A stretch of 64,000 bases of DNA from Neobacillus massiliamazoniensis (GCF_001048695.1 NZ_CVRB01000002.1:186001-250000); one strand, 5' to 3'. Shown: positions 23,893 through 32,870, counted from the stretch's first letter. Notes: generated by a model not told the origin, from the sequence alone. Numbers and translations: made by a program.

Positions 23893-24934
23893 TTCCACCA
23901 TCCCCGTTCATCATAACCGGAACCTTTACCTCAAGCCGAGTTCCTTTATTTTTCACACTAATGATCTTCAGTGTACCACCGACTTCAAGAGCGCGTTCAT
24001 GCATATTTTGCATTCCGTACGAGCCGGCTTTTGTTTTGTTAACCTCAAACCCAATTCCGTCATCAACAATCCGTAAAATAACTAGGTCATCCCTTTTAAT
24101 CATCAGCACCTCAAGCTTGTTAGCTTTTGCATGCCTGAGAGTATTCGAGATGGATTCTTGCAGAATACGAAACAGATGGTCTTCAATTCCTTTATCAAGC
24201 GGGAAATCTTCAACCTTCCATTGAATATCCATCGTCACCTTTTGAGATAATTCGATTAAAAGCTCTTCAATTCCTACCTTGAGCGATTTATTCTTCAAGG
24301 CAACAGGACGCAAATGAAGAAGCAGCGCACGCATTTCAAGCTGTGATTGATGAATCATTTCCTCCACCATTTTTAATTGCTTGTCTTCAAGTGTCTCTGT
24401 TGTCTGTTGTTTCGTTTCATTAATGGCTGACATCATCATCGATGCCGCAAATAATTGCTGACTGACCGAATCATGCAGCTCGCGAGCGAGGCGGTTCCGC
24501 TCCTGCTCGATAATTTCCTGGATCCTTGCTTCCTGGTCCTCTACTTTTTCGGTAGCTAACCTTTGCGATAATTTGGCTTGTTCTGACATTTGTTTGCCAA
24601 TTTTCTCGATACGTTTCGCAATAGTTTGGATTTCCGTTATCGTTGGTCTTTCATCGATCTCGGTTTGTTTTCCTTCCTCAAGTTGATGCAAGGACTGGTC
24701 AAGAAAAAACAGCTGCCTTCTCCAAAACATGCCGGAAACCGCGCCAATGAAAATACCAACAGTGATACTGAATGCCGGGATAAAAATGATAAAGGGAATC
24801 CCCATAAAATTTCGATCCCAAAGACTAGACCAATTAGACAAAGGGAAGACAACAAAAAAAATCGCCGCCACCGCGATGGCAATCACAAAAGACAAGCCGA
24901 CACTCCACATCATTTGCCGCTGTGTTGTGCTCAT
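23885..24934 (-). CDS. liaS: Sensor histidine kinase LiaS
   Basis: A 349-residue membrane kinase with two helices (about residues 10-30 and 45-68), a short extracellular loop, a HAMP-like linker, HisKA_3 dimerisation domain with the phospho-His in [19 protein letters not shown], and an HATPase domain ([16 protein letters not shown]). It responds to lipid-II-targeting antibiotics in B. subtilis, held inactive by LiaF. It overlaps both neighbours by a few bases. Confidence 0.93.
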   Translation of the reverse strand: MSTTQRQMMWSVGLSFVIAIAVAAIFFVVFPLSNWSSLWDRNFMGIPFIIFIPAFSITVGIFIGAVSGMFWRRQLFFLDQSLHQLEEGKQTEIDERPTITEIQTIAKRIEKIGKQMSEQAKLSQRLATEKVEDQEARIQEIIEQERNRLARELHDSVSQQLFAASMMMSAINETKQQTTETLEDKQLKMVEEMIHQSQLEMRALLLHLRPVALKNKSLKVGIEELLIELSQKVTMDIQWKVEDFPLDKGIEDHLFRILQESISNTLRHAKANKLEVLMIKRDDLVILRIVDDGIGFEVNKTKAGSYGMQNMHERALEVGGTLKIISVKNKGTRLEVKVPVMMNGDGGND

Positions 24935-25665
24935 ATCCGGCTCACCTCTAAATTCCCTACCAAAAGCGTAGTAAAAATTTTTACCTTTTGCTCGGCATTT
25001 TCATATCCTGGTGTTTTCAACTGGATTACTTGGTTAAACATTTTCGAAGAATGGTTTTCGAAAACATTCGCGGATCCTACTACACAAGAATGATGGATAC
25101 TTACCTCTGTTTCATATGGTATGAGAATTTGGATATTTCCGATCATATTCCGAATAAAAATAACGGTTTCCCCTTGTGGAAGCAGTGTATAGCTGAAATC
25201 GATGACGCAATCGCCAATTCCTGTCTGAATGTTCACATCATTCCATTCGTAAACACTATTTGGCGTTTTTTGTTGGCCCAAAAAGTGATTTTCAAAAAAT
25301 GGCTTAGTCGAAATCATCGTTTCCTTTTGTTGTATATGAACTGGTTCTTTAAACTCAGGTTGCATTTTTCGGGGATTTCGCTTTGATTTTAAATATTGAA
25401 TAAAAAAGTGCAGTAAAATCGCTAACAATATAAATTTAAATGTCAACATATTTAAGATGCTGATTAAAGTAAAGACGATCCCACCGAAAAAGAGTATTTT
25501 CCCCCGTTTTTTTGTCAATTTTTTTCGGCCTAAGTAAATCATTGCACTAGAGATAAAAAGGGAAAAGATAAGCCCTCTGTTGAAAAATAGTATTTCAAGG
25601 AGGAGAATGATGACACCCATTAACACCATCCATCCGACATAATCATTTTTAGTATTTTTAAACAT
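24931..25665 (-). CDS. liaF: LiaF, inhibitor of the LiaRS system
   Basis: A 244-residue membrane protein: four N-terminal helices within residues 9-90, then a soluble domain (DUF2154 type) with VIDFSYTLLPQGETVIFIRNMIGNIQILIP, the conserved part of LiaF/VraT. It silences LiaS without stress. ATG 25665 follows GGAGAGGG; the longer frame upstream reads through a repeat and is rejected. It overlaps liaS by four bases. Confidence 0.92.
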   Translation of the reverse strand: MFKNTKNDYVGWMVLMGVIILLLEILFFNRGLIFSLFISSAMIYLGRKKLTKKRGKILFFGGIVFTLISILNMLTFKFILLAILLHFFIQYLKSKRNPRKMQPEFKEPVHIQQKETMISTKPFFENHFLGQQKTPNSVYEWNDVNIQTGIGDCVIDFSYTLLPQGETVIFIRNMIGNIQILIPYETEVSIHHSCVVGSANVFENHSSKMFNQVIQLKTPGYENAEQKVKIFTTLLVGNLEVSRI

Positions 25666-25696
25666 GGGCTCACCCTCTCCTTTTTTCTCTATGGTC

Positions 25697-25722
25697 AAAA
25701 GGCGTAGGATTCTACGCCTTTT
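25697..25722 (-). terminator. Hairpin between liaH and liaF
   Basis: AAAAGGCGTAG-GATT-CTACGCCTTTT is a perfect 11-pair stem with A/T flanks, just before liaF. It probably ends the liaIH transcript at least partly. Confidence 0.6.
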
Positions 25723-25749
25723 AAAATGATTAGTCAGTACTTCCGCTTT

Positions 25750-25880
25750 TATTACTATCCAGCTCCAGTGCCTTGCCCCTCGGGTCATAAGCCGTCCTAC
25801 TTTGGTGGCTGAGAAGCTGCCTCCTCGCAGGTCGTCTTATGCCTTTCGGGGCTGTTCAAGGCACTTCCGCTTTTATTAGA
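25750..25880 (-). repeat. Dispersed repeat family B, reverse copy inside the lia locus
   Basis: Read on the minus strand it starts AAAAGCGGAAGTGCC and ends GGCACTGGAGCTGGATA, the same ends as at 7986-8108 but with matching GTGCC/GGCAC instead of GCGCC/GGCGC. That compensatory change keeps the end stem. It lies between liaH and liaF. Confidence 0.75.
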
Positions 25881-25896
25881 ATAACATGTTTTGCTA

Positions 25897-26541
25897 TTAA
25901 TTGGACTTGGTTTCGTCTAATTTCCTATCTTTTTCTAGCTGAGCGATTTTTGCATCTATGGTGCTCCGATAATAAGAGCTGTTTACTTGATGCTCAAGGC
26001 GGTCTAGATAGTTCTCGATTTCTTGGAAGCGCGAGAACGATTTATCGGAATAAGTATGGGAATCTAACACTTGATTCATCCGAATATTGGCGCGGGTTAC
26101 ATTTTCACGACCCATTAATTCCATCCGGCGAATATGCATATCTTTAAGCTTGTGCTTCATTTCTTGATATTTTCTTTCTAACTCCTCAAGCTGAGTCTTT
26201 ACTTGCTCAAGCGATCCGCTTAAACGCTGCGCACGGTCGACAAATTGCTGGTGCTCGGCTGCTGCAAATTGGGAAAGCTCCATTTCTCCAGCTTGTGAAG
26301 CAATTTCTGCTTGTTTCTTTCTTTTTTCAGCAAATTCAACAGCTTGTAAATATTCCCTTGTAAATTCATCCTTAAGCGTATATTGCCGCTCTAAAAGCTT
26401 TCTTACTTTTTCAGTTTCCTGTTCACACTCGCGAAGGTATTGATTTAACATCGCAATTGGATTTTTCTTCTCCTTTTGGTCAATAGCCTCGTTAAGATCA
26501 GCTAGAATTGTGTTTTTCAATCTTGTTAATAAGTTTGTCAT
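25897..26541 (-). CDS. liaH: LiaH, PspA/IM30-family membrane-stress protein
   Basis: A 214-residue, almost entirely coiled-coil protein of the PspA/Vipp1 family that forms rings on damaged membranes. It starts MTNLLTRLKNTILADLNEAIDQKEKKNPIAMLNQYLREC, the family signature with the membrane-binding helix. It is the main target of LiaR in B. subtilis. It lies 50 bases after liaI in the same operon. Confidence 0.93.
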   Translation of the reverse strand: MTNLLTRLKNTILADLNEAIDQKEKKNPIAMLNQYLRECEQETEKVRKLLERQYTLKDEFTREYLQAVEFAEKRKKQAEIASQAGEMELSQFAAAEHQQFVDRAQRLSGSLEQVKTQLEELERKYQEMKHKLKDMHIRRMELMGRENVTRANIRMNQVLDSHTYSDKSFSRFQEIENYLDRLEHQVNSSYYRSTIDAKIAQLEKDRKLDETKSN

Positions 26542-26591
26542 GTTTATTCTCTCCTTTATAAAAATTTGTAATTATTTCCTACAACGAAATC

Positions 26592-26942
26592 TTAATAATG
26601 TTTTAAATTACTCCATTCTTTTTCAAAATTAACAAATGGATCGGACTCTTCCTTTACTGAGGCAGTACGCTTGTTTTCATTCCACTTTTTATATACAAGG
26701 TAGAGCACAAATGCTGCTCCGACACCAATGATCGCCGGTGCATTATGGATGGAAGCCATCAAAACAATGAATCCGATGATTCCGAGCCCGATTTTGCCTC
26801 CAGTCGATTTAGCCTTTAAAAACTGTTTAAAAATAAAGTAGAGTAACACTAAGCTGACGAAAAACCCTACCATCGGACCAATTGTTGAAAGCAGAACAAT
26901 AGCTGATATACCACCCGCTAAAAGTAAACCAAATTTTTTCAT
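26592..26942 (-). CDS. liaI: LiaI, membrane anchor of LiaH
   Basis: A 116-residue small membrane protein with helices covering residues 5-45 and 52-85 and a charged C-terminal tail (KKWNENKRTASVKEESDPF). Position before liaH and size identify it as LiaI, which recruits LiaH to the membrane. ATG follows AAAGGAGG. A TTGGAA/TAAGAT pair lies about 40 bases upstream, but with only 15 bases between; a LiaR box could not be identified with confidence. Confidence 0.85.
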   Translation of the reverse strand: MKKFGLLLAGGISAIVLLSTIGPMVGFFVSLVLLYFIFKQFLKAKSTGGKIGLGIIGFIVLMASIHNAPAIIGVGAAFVLYLVYKKWNENKRTASVKEESDPFVNFEKEWSNLKHY

Positions 26943-27046
26943 TTTGTTTATCCTCCTTTCGTTTTCTTGATTTCATCTTACCTTTTTTCAATCTGTTCCA
27001 AAATTGCGCCTGAGCTTGATTTTTATATCGGTCCCAAGACGTAGAA

Positions 27047-27082
27047 AGGGTCAGACTCTAATAAAAAGAGCTGACCCTTTAC
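27047..27082 (-). terminator. Inverted repeat after the LysM-CAP gene
   Basis: AAAGGGTCAG and CTGACCCTTT pair with an inner AGAG/CTCT. It follows the CAP gene on the minus strand. The T-run is weak. The GGGTCAGACCC sequence also occurs near 482-492. Confidence 0.5.
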
Positions 27083-27106
27083 CTCACATAAGTGTGGCCA
27101 CTTTGC

Positions 27107-27721
27107 TTATTTTGAAATAAATTGCTGAACCCAATAATAACCCTGCGATCCACCTTTTGCATATCCACAACCGATGTAGGTGTAATTTGCATTTAGAATA
27201 TTGGCCCGATGACCTGAGCTGTTCATCCAAGCTTGGACTACTTCAGCAGGAGTAATCTGCCCGGCAGCAATATTTTCAGCAGCGGCACTGTAGACGATTC
27301 CAAAATTCCTCATCATCGTAAATGGATCACCATAGGTTGGACTTGTATGAGAAAAATAATTATTGTCTCGCATATCCATTGCCTTATAGCGGGCCACCCT
27401 AGAAAGTTGCCAATCCATTGTCAACGGTTTTAACCCAAATTTTGCTCTTTGTTGATTGGTCAACTGGATCACTTGATTTTCAATACTTTTGGTTGCATCA
27501 AGGTTTGGAATATTAACCTTTTGACCTGGATAAATGAGATGCGGATTTTTAAATTGCGGGTTTGCACCTATTAGTTCTGATAGACCGACCTGATAACGAA
27601 CGGCAATTTTCCATAGAGAATCACCAGGCTGAACAATATAAACTTGCTGGGCGAACGAAACATTGGGAATGCAAAAAAGAGACAGAATAAACAGTAAGCC
27701 AATCCAAAAAGTTTTTTTCAT
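27107..27721 (-). CDS. Secreted LysM-CAP (SCP-like) protein
   Basis: A 204-residue exported protein: signal peptide (residues 1-24, cut near SFAQQ), one LysM domain binding peptidoglycan (VYIVQPGDSLWKIAVRYQVGLSELIGANPQ...YPGQKVNIP, 27-71), and a CAP domain (82-204) with GHRANILNANYTYIGCGYA and HTSPTYGDPF. This is the YkwD/SafA-like architecture seen in spore-coat and cell-wall proteins. The enzymatic role of CAP domains in Bacillus is unclear. ATG follows GGAGGCG. Confidence 0.88.
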   Translation of the reverse strand: MKKTFWIGLLFILSLFCIPNVSFAQQVYIVQPGDSLWKIAVRYQVGLSELIGANPQFKNPHLIYPGQKVNIPNLDATKSIENQVIQLTNQQRAKFGLKPLTMDWQLSRVARYKAMDMRDNNYFSHTSPTYGDPFTMMRNFGIVYSAAAENIAAGQITPAEVVQAWMNSSGHRANILNANYTYIGCGYAKGGSQGYYWVQQFISK

Positions 27722-27826
27722 ATTTTCGCCTCCTCCGAATATATATTTTTGATTTCCTGCTCAAAATATACAGGGGATTGAAAAATAAATAGGAACTAAC
27801 GCTGAGATGATGCGGAGGACAAACGA

Positions 27827-28204
27827 TTGAGGGACCTATCATGGATGACTTATCTCATGTTAATTTTAGCCAGCTACCGATTAACTCATTTAATTGTTTT
27901 TGATAAAATTACCGAATTTATCCGAAGACCCTTTGTGAAAAAAGTAAAGGTAGAGACAGATAGCGGTACTGAATCAAAGGAGGTTCCAACCTCGATGTTT
28001 GGTTATCTATTGAAATGTTATTGGTGTGCCGGGATTTGGAGTGCGATTTTGCTTGGTACAGCCTACTTGCTTTTTCCAAAGGTTACCTACGTTTTTATTC
28101 TCATTTTCTCCATTGCCGGCGGTCAATCAATTATCGAAACGTTTGTCGGAGTGAATATAAAAAAAGTCGATTTTTATGCAGATTTGAAGAAGAAAGACGA
28201 ATAG
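27827..28204 (+). CDS. DUF1360 membrane protein (YngL-like)
   Basis: A 125-residue protein with three hydrophobic segments and the DUF1360 signatures LASYRLTHLIVFDKITEFIRRPF and LKCYWCAGIWSA, a Cys-Trp-Cys motif at the start of a helix. Related proteins in Bacillus (YngL and others) are poorly studied and often sporulation-linked. TTG start, eight bases after GCGGAGG. A small membrane-protein gene follows. Confidence 0.85.
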   Translation: MRDLSWMTYLMLILASYRLTHLIVFDKITEFIRRPFVKKVKVETDSGTESKEVPTSMFGYLLKCYWCAGIWSAILLGTAYLLFPKVTYVFILIFSIAGGQSIIETFVGVNIKKVDFYADLKKKDE

Positions 28205-28230
28205 AAATCGTAATGCCTGCGAAAAAAAAT

Positions 28231-28262
28231 TCCCCCCCTGCATATATTTTATAAAGGGGGGA
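28231..28262 (+). promoter_or_regulatory. Hairpin that buries the next ribosome binding site
   Basis: TCCCCCC pairs with GGGGGGA across an AT-rich loop of about 17 bases. The G strand is the Shine-Dalgarno sequence of the gene starting at 28269. Translation would need this stem to open, as in simple RNA thermometers. Confidence 0.5.
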
Positions 28263-28268
28263 TTTAAT

Positions 28269-28412
28269 ATGGGAGTCTGGTGGGTCACGACCATCGGTTT
28301 TGTCCTATGTCTTGGTTTTGTTGGCGCAACTTTTATTCATTTCATAAGAAGAGGTCTAGATTCAGATGATGCAAAACGAATTGACCGAATTAAAGATGAA
28401 AAAGAGGAATGA
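28269..28412 (+). CDS. Small single-helix membrane protein (47 residues)
   Basis: A product starting MGVWWVTTIGFVLCLGFVG with one N-terminal helix (about residues 4-26), then a charged tail (RRGLDSDDAKRIDRIKDEKEE). GGGGGG lies seven bases before the ATG but is held in a hairpin. No family recognised. It follows the DUF1360 gene by 64 bases and probably shares its transcript; a strong terminator lies downstream at 28543. Confidence 0.7.
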   Translation: MGVWWVTTIGFVLCLGFVGATFIHFIRRGLDSDDAKRIDRIKDEKEE

Positions 28413-28542
28413 TGGCAGTTAGTCAGAATGGGCCAATTGTAATGCCTGTAGGGCAGCTCGCACAAATCCCTGATTCTCAAGATTTAATTCATTTTCCGGT
28501 GTCCAAGGATTCGACATCCCTTCTCATCCTTTCATATGAAAT

Positions 28543-28572
28543 AAAGAGCCATGTTTATGACATGGCTTTTTT
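28543..28572 (+). terminator. Intrinsic terminator
   Basis: AAAGAGCCATG and CATGGCTTTTTT pair around TTTATGA. It ends the DUF1360/small membrane protein transcript. Confidence 0.9.
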
Positions 28573-28658
28573 GGGCAAAAATACTATTTTCCTTCACATT
28601 ATTTTCTCTTTTTAGGAAAAATTAAACAAGAGTTCATTCTAATGCTGGAGGAATACAA

Positions 28659-30170
28659 ATGAGTTCACCTGAGAATAAATTTCCGAAAACCTATTGGCGT
28701 GAGATTGAATTACCCGCCTTTGAGAAATTAAGCGAGGATATAGCTGTTGATGTTGCCATTGTTGGTGCTGGAATCGCCGGGATTACTGCCGCATATCAGC
28801 TGTCTAAAGAAGGTTTGAAGGTTGCCCTAATAGAAGCGGGTGCCGTTTTAAATGGGACTACCGGACATACGACTGCGAAGCTGACAGCCCAACATGGCAT
28901 CATTTACGATGAATTAATAAGCCATTTTGGTGAAGAAAAGGCAAGGCTTTATTATGAATCACACATGCACGCAATTCAGTTCGTCGAAAATAAAGGAATT
29001 GACTGTGATTTTAGTCGAGAAGATGCATATGTGTATGCTTCAACTGAACAGTATGCAAGGGATATTGAAACCGAAATGGAAGCATATGAGCAGCTTGGAA
29101 TCGAGGGAAGCATGAAAGACCTCATCCCCTTTAATATTCAAATAAAGGGCGCAATCTTGATGAAAAATCAAGCCCAGTACCATCCGCTTAAGTTTTTGCG
29201 GGGTCTCCTTGAGGAAGCAGTTCACTCCGGCTGCCATGTTTACGAAAATACAACAGCCGTAGACATTGAGGATGAAGAATCCGAGCCGAAAGTAGTGACA
29301 AAGGATGGACATAAGGTAACCTGCAAGCATGTGATTATCGCCTCGCATTTTCCTTTCTATGATAAACCCGGGCTCTATTTCGCGAGGATGTACGCATCAA
29401 GATCTTATGCAATCGGAGTGAAATGGGATAAAGACTATCCAGGCGGTATGTATATCTCGGCCGATACTCCATCTCGTTCCCTCCGCTATACTCCTTATAA
29501 TGGCAGTAAATTACTCATCATTGGAGGAGAAACCCACAAAACGGGACAAGGTGTCGATACCTTAACGCATTATCACGCACTCGCTGATTTCGCGAAGGAA
29601 GTGTTCGGAACGGGGGACTACCTATATCGCTGGTCTGCACAGGATTTAGTTACCTTAGACCGCGTCCCTTTTATCGGGCAGATGACGGAGAATAAAGAGA
29701 GAATATTAGTCGCCACCGGCTTTAAAAAATGGGGGATGACAACCGGGATAATGGCAGGGCATTTATTGGCCGACTATGTATTGAATCGTGATAATCCTTA
29801 TAAGGAACTTTATTCACCATCGCGCTTTCATGCCGACCCTGATCTAGGAAAAGCCATTACAACGAATGCGGATGTAGCGAAGCATCTTGTAAAGGGCAAG
29901 CTTGAGTTTGTTCCAAAAGATCCCGGAGATGTGAAGAATGGCGAAGGCTCCGTAGTGATGCATAACGGTAAAAGAGCAGGAGCTTACCGGGATGAAAACG
30001 GCAAGCTTTATCTCGTTGATACAACTTGTACCCATCTTGGCTGCGAAACAGAGTGGAACCATGCCGAAAAAACATGGGATTGCCCATGCCATGGCTCTCG
30101 ATATGCTTATTCTGGGGAAGTAATCGAAGGCCCGGCGCTAAAAGCACTAGATTTGCTTGAAGAAAAATAA
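28659..30170 (+). CDS. yhfW: FAD-dependent oxidoreductase with C-terminal Rieske domain
   Basis: A 503-residue fusion. Residues 30-60 hold the FAD-binding Rossmann motif (VAIVGAGIAGITAAYQL), the middle is a DAO-type oxidoreductase, and the last 80 residues are a Rieske [2Fe-2S] domain with ligands in CTHLGC and CPCHGSRY. The same layout is found in B. subtilis YhfW. The substrate is unknown. ATG follows a weak GGAGG site. A palindrome of family D lies directly after the stop. Confidence 0.9.
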   Translation: MSSPENKFPKTYWREIELPAFEKLSEDIAVDVAIVGAGIAGITAAYQLSKEGLKVALIEAGAVLNGTTGHTTAKLTAQHGIIYDELISHFGEEKARLYYESHMHAIQFVENKGIDCDFSREDAYVYASTEQYARDIETEMEAYEQLGIEGSMKDLIPFNIQIKGAILMKNQAQYHPLKFLRGLLEEAVHSGCHVYENTTAVDIEDEESEPKVVTKDGHKVTCKHVIIASHFPFYDKPGLYFARMYASRSYAIGVKWDKDYPGGMYISADTPSRSLRYTPYNGSKLLIIGGETHKTGQGVDTLTHYHALADFAKEVFGTGDYLYRWSAQDLVTLDRVPFIGQMTENKERILVATGFKKWGMTTGIMAGHLLADYVLNRDNPYKELYSPSRFHADPDLGKAITTNADVAKHLVKGKLEFVPKDPGDVKNGEGSVVMHNGKRAGAYRDENGKLYLVDTTCTHLGCETEWNHAEKTWDCPCHGSRYAYSGEVIEGPALKALDLLEEK

Positions 30171-30212
30171 AAGGGTGTCAGGCACCAAAAAAAATGGTGC
30201 CTGACACCCTTG
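30171..30212 (+). repeat. GGTGTCAGGCACC palindrome (family D), copy 2
   Basis: AAGGGTGTCAGGCACCA and TGGTGCCTGACACCCTT pair perfectly around an A-rich loop. It probably terminates yhfW and the convergent small gene, but the T-run is poor. Identical 13-mer to those at 16963-16975 (reverse) and 35429. Confidence 0.75.
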
Positions 30213-30216
30213 TTCA

Positions 30217-30351
30217 TTATTTACTATTCGGACGATTCCGCTTCAGATCTTCTCCTGTTGAAAATTCAACAAGCTCAGAGCTATTCCTCATTGGCTTTTT
30301 CACATTGTTGTTGCGCTGGGCATTGGCGTTTCCAAGTTTCTTTCTTCCCAC
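30217..30351 (-). CDS. Small basic protein (44 residues), possibly spore-associated
   Basis: Starts at GTG nine bases after AAGGAG. The product begins (M)GRKKLGNANAQRNNNVKK, continues PMRNSSELVEFSTGEDLK and ends NRPNSK. It is rich in Asn, Lys and Arg with no hydrophobic segment. The composition is like small spore proteins, but I cannot name a family. Upstream in-frame codons have no start signal. It is convergent with yhfW. Confidence 0.55.
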   Translation of the reverse strand: MGRKKLGNANAQRNNNVKKPMRNSSELVEFSTGEDLKRNRPNSK

Positions 30352-30457
30352 CCAATTCATCTCCTTTTTGAAAAATTCAATGATAGTATGGATGAAAGCA
30401 TGCAAACTTATTCTTTTGAAGACAGCTCTGTCCGGATTACTTCCGAATTTAGAGTGC

Positions 30458-30790
30458 AATTTGTGAAAACTTCGGTTTTATTTGCGAAAACTACAGTTTC
30501 ATTCGCGAAAATCTCGGTTTCATTTGCGAAAACTACAGTTTCATTCGCAAAAACCAGTTTCATTTGCGAAAACTTCGGTTTCATTTGCGAAAACTACAGT
30601 TTCATTTGCGAATACTACAGTTTCATTTGCGAAAACCTCGGTTTCATTTGCGAAACCTAGTTTCATTTGCGAAAACTACAGTTTCATTTGCGAAAATCTC
30701 GGTTTCATTTGCGAAAACTACAGTTTCATTTGCGAAAACTTCGATTTCATTTGCGAAAACCTCTATTTCATTTGCGAAAAAGTTTACTAC
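30458..30790. repeat. 21-bp minisatellite, about 16 units
   Basis: The unit is TTTCATTTGCGAAAACTACAG or ...CTTCGG, tandemly repeated about 16 times; two units are 19 bases. The endings fall into an ACTACAG and a TCGG type that partly alternate. Because 21 is a multiple of three, several frames stay open and produce false repetitive peptides (for example SFAKTTV). No ribosome binding site leads into them. Confidence 0.93.
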
Positions 30791-30860
30791 CGAGTTAAAA
30801 AACAACATCTTCGATTTACAGAGCGTAAAAAAAGACAGTGGATGTCCACTGCCATTTCCA

Positions 30861-32000
30861 TTATCTATTTAACTTTTGGTTTTCTGCTGAAATTTGTCCT
30901 TTATAAAAAATTCTTTTATGAAGGGGAATGTTTAATTTGCGGCAGAAAACTTTCAATTCACGTTCTTCTCTTTCGGTAACAAGCGAAATGACCGTTCCTT
31001 CTGCTCCCATTCTTCCAGTTCTTCCGCCGCGATGAACGTATTGCGTTACATCCTTGGGAAAATCTATATGGACGACATGGGTAACTCCTTGAATATCCAG
31101 TCCTCTTGCGGCAACATCTGTTGCAATGAGCATTTTCATTTTTCCGTCGCGAAATGCCTTAAGCGCCGTTTGCCGCTCTAGTTTTTTCATTTCACTATGT
31201 AAAATTCCAATAGAAAGCTCTTTAAATAGTAATTTTTCCTTAAAAACCTGAATTTCACCGATATCATTAATAAACGCAAGGGTTTTGGCATTTTCTAAGC
31301 GCACTATTTTTTCAAGCAACTTGATTTTGTCGCGTTGTTCACAAAGAAAATAAATGTGTTCGACCTCTCCTGCAGATGCTATTTCGTCCTTTTGAATTCG
31401 AATGACTTCCGAGTCCTTCGTTAGCTCTTTCGCCAATTTTTCCGTTTCTGCTTTTAGTGTTGCTGAAAATAAAATAACTTGTCGGTGGTCAGCCAGTGTC
31501 GACTTCACAATGTTTTGAACGGTATTTAGATGCTCAGGAATTAATAGCTGATCCCCCTCATCGAGTACAACCAGCTTCACTTCATGCATTTTCACCTTTT
31601 TCTGCTTGATAAATTCATACAAGCGGCCCGGTGTGGCGAAAATGGCATGGGGACGTTTTTTTAATTTTTCAAGTTGTCGCTTTACATTTGCCCCTCCAAT
31701 GAGCGATGTACCTCGGATTCCGCTTCCTTCAGACCATTTTTGAAATTCTTGATATACTTGCATGACCAGCTCCTGCGAGGACGCTAACACAACGGCTTGC
31801 AGGGTCTGCGTATTTGGATCAATTTTATTTAATAATGGTAATAAATAGGCCAGCGTCTTCCCTGTCCCTGTCGGTGATTCCGCAATTACGTCCTTCCCTT
31901 CAAGGATAGTTGGTATTGCCGCTGTTTGTATGGCAGTAGTAGCTTGAAAACCGGATTTTTCCCACACATCCTGTAAGAATGGCTTTAGATTATTTAACAT
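30861..32000 (-). CDS. yfmL: DEAD-box RNA helicase YfmL-like
   Basis: A 379-residue ATP-dependent RNA helicase core without long extensions. Motifs in order: SPTGTGKT (I), PGR (Ib), DEGD (II, in place of DEAD), SAT (III), ATDVAARGLD (V) and HRGGRTGR (VI). It starts MLNNLKPFLQDVWEKSGF with the Q-motif region just after. Size fits B. subtilis YfmL, involved in ribosome assembly. ATG follows AAGGAG. The 21-bp minisatellite lies directly past its stop. Confidence 0.88.
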   Translation of the reverse strand: MLNNLKPFLQDVWEKSGFQATTAIQTAAIPTILEGKDVIAESPTGTGKTLAYLLPLLNKIDPNTQTLQAVVLASSQELVMQVYQEFQKWSEGSGIRGTSLIGGANVKRQLEKLKKRPHAIFATPGRLYEFIKQKKVKMHEVKLVVLDEGDQLLIPEHLNTVQNIVKSTLADHRQVILFSATLKAETEKLAKELTKDSEVIRIQKDEIASAGEVEHIYFLCEQRDKIKLLEKIVRLENAKTLAFINDIGEIQVFKEKLLFKELSIGILHSEMKKLERQTALKAFRDGKMKMLIATDVAARGLDIQGVTHVVHIDFPKDVTQYVHRGGRTGRMGAEGTVISLVTEREERELKVFCRKLNIPLHKRIFYKGQISAENQKLNR

Positions 32001-32059
32001 AACTTACTCCTTCAATTTATAAATGTACCACTGATACTATCTCATTAAGCTGTAGATGT

Positions 32060-32362
32060 CTAGATAGGAAAATGATTCATATAAAGAAGAATCCAAAGGA
32101 TATGATAACAGAGGACTGAAAAATAGATAACACAAGTAGAAACTAAGAGAATCCGCCTCCACCCAATTAATGGACGGAGCCAATACAATCCGATGAGCGC
32201 AAGCGGGAGACAAATTTTGATCATGTAAAAAATAACCCAGCTTTTTTCAATGGCTAGCCTCATTATCGGGTTCCCCTCTTCAATTAAACCAAATGTTATG
32301 CCAAGATTGGTTAAAACTGCATCCATCAAACCGGCAAACAGCAGAAATAAACAGAGCTTCAT
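32060..32362 (-). CDS. DUF5658 small membrane protein
   Basis: A 100-residue protein with four predicted helices, the DUF5658 pattern (LMDAVLTNLGITFGLIEEGNPIMR then helices). Function unknown. I start at the ATG at 32362, seven bases after GAGGAGG; the longer frame by 15 residues has no comparable site. No terminator was evident. Confidence 0.78.
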   Translation of the reverse strand: MKLCLFLLFAGLMDAVLTNLGITFGLIEEGNPIMRLAIEKSWVIFYMIKICLPLALIGLYWLRPLIGWRRILLVSTCVIYFSVLCYHILWILLYMNHFPI

Positions 32363-32464
32363 GAACTTCCTCCTCAAAAAATGAAAATCTCCTTTCTGCT
32401 CATTCATAGTCTGATACTTAAGAGAGTCCCCTCGTTACTTAATGTTTAGAACACCCATTTTTAG

Positions 32465-32584
32465 GCATGCAAAGCTCATCAAAATTTCAACCAGTTCGTG
32501 GAGGCTCGTCGGCAGTTCACGTCCAGTGATAGTCCTCTTCAAGGAACGACTGTTCAAAATATTGTCTTGGATGCGCTCAAATAA
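32465..32584 (+). pseudogene. Possible gene remnant
   Basis: An open frame without a start codon reads KAHQNFNQFVEARRQF, then TSSDSPLQG and TTVQNIVLDALK before TAA. Codon use looks protein-like, but a TAG precedes it and there is no ribosome binding site. It may be the 3' end of a lost small gene. The rest of 32363-32870 shows nothing recognisable. Confidence 0.2.
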
Positions 32585-32870
32585 TATCCTTTTTTATATT
32601 ATTTTTCAGTTAGGAAAAAATATTACAGCAGCCTGATAGTCATAATAACACATAACGAACAAATTTGTTCTTAATAAATTACATTGTTTTAAAAAAATCC
32701 CTTAATAATGCTTCAGATTCATCAAATGTTAGCCACAGTTTTTTTCTTCCTCTTCATAGGAATTTCTATTTTCGAAAGGTGTGTGAACAATGTGTGACAA
32801 TCAACATATACTCCAATAAATGATGGTAGAATGAACAGCAGTATATAACAATATAACGGAGTTGAATATA

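Noticed and set aside
28409-28615. 68-residue frame overlapping the small membrane protein stop (ATGA)
   Set aside because: It runs through the strong terminator at 28543-28572 and its product has no family-like features.
30458-30790. CRISPR array
   Set aside because: The 21-bp units are directly tandem with no unique spacers, and no cas genes are present. The same applies to the 52-bp repeat at 20198.
30388-30979. Open frames across the 21-bp minisatellite encoding FICENYS / SFAKTTV / FHLRKLQ-type repeats
   Set aside because: All frames stay open only because the repeat length is a multiple of three. None has a ribosome binding site, and three overlapping frames are equally open.
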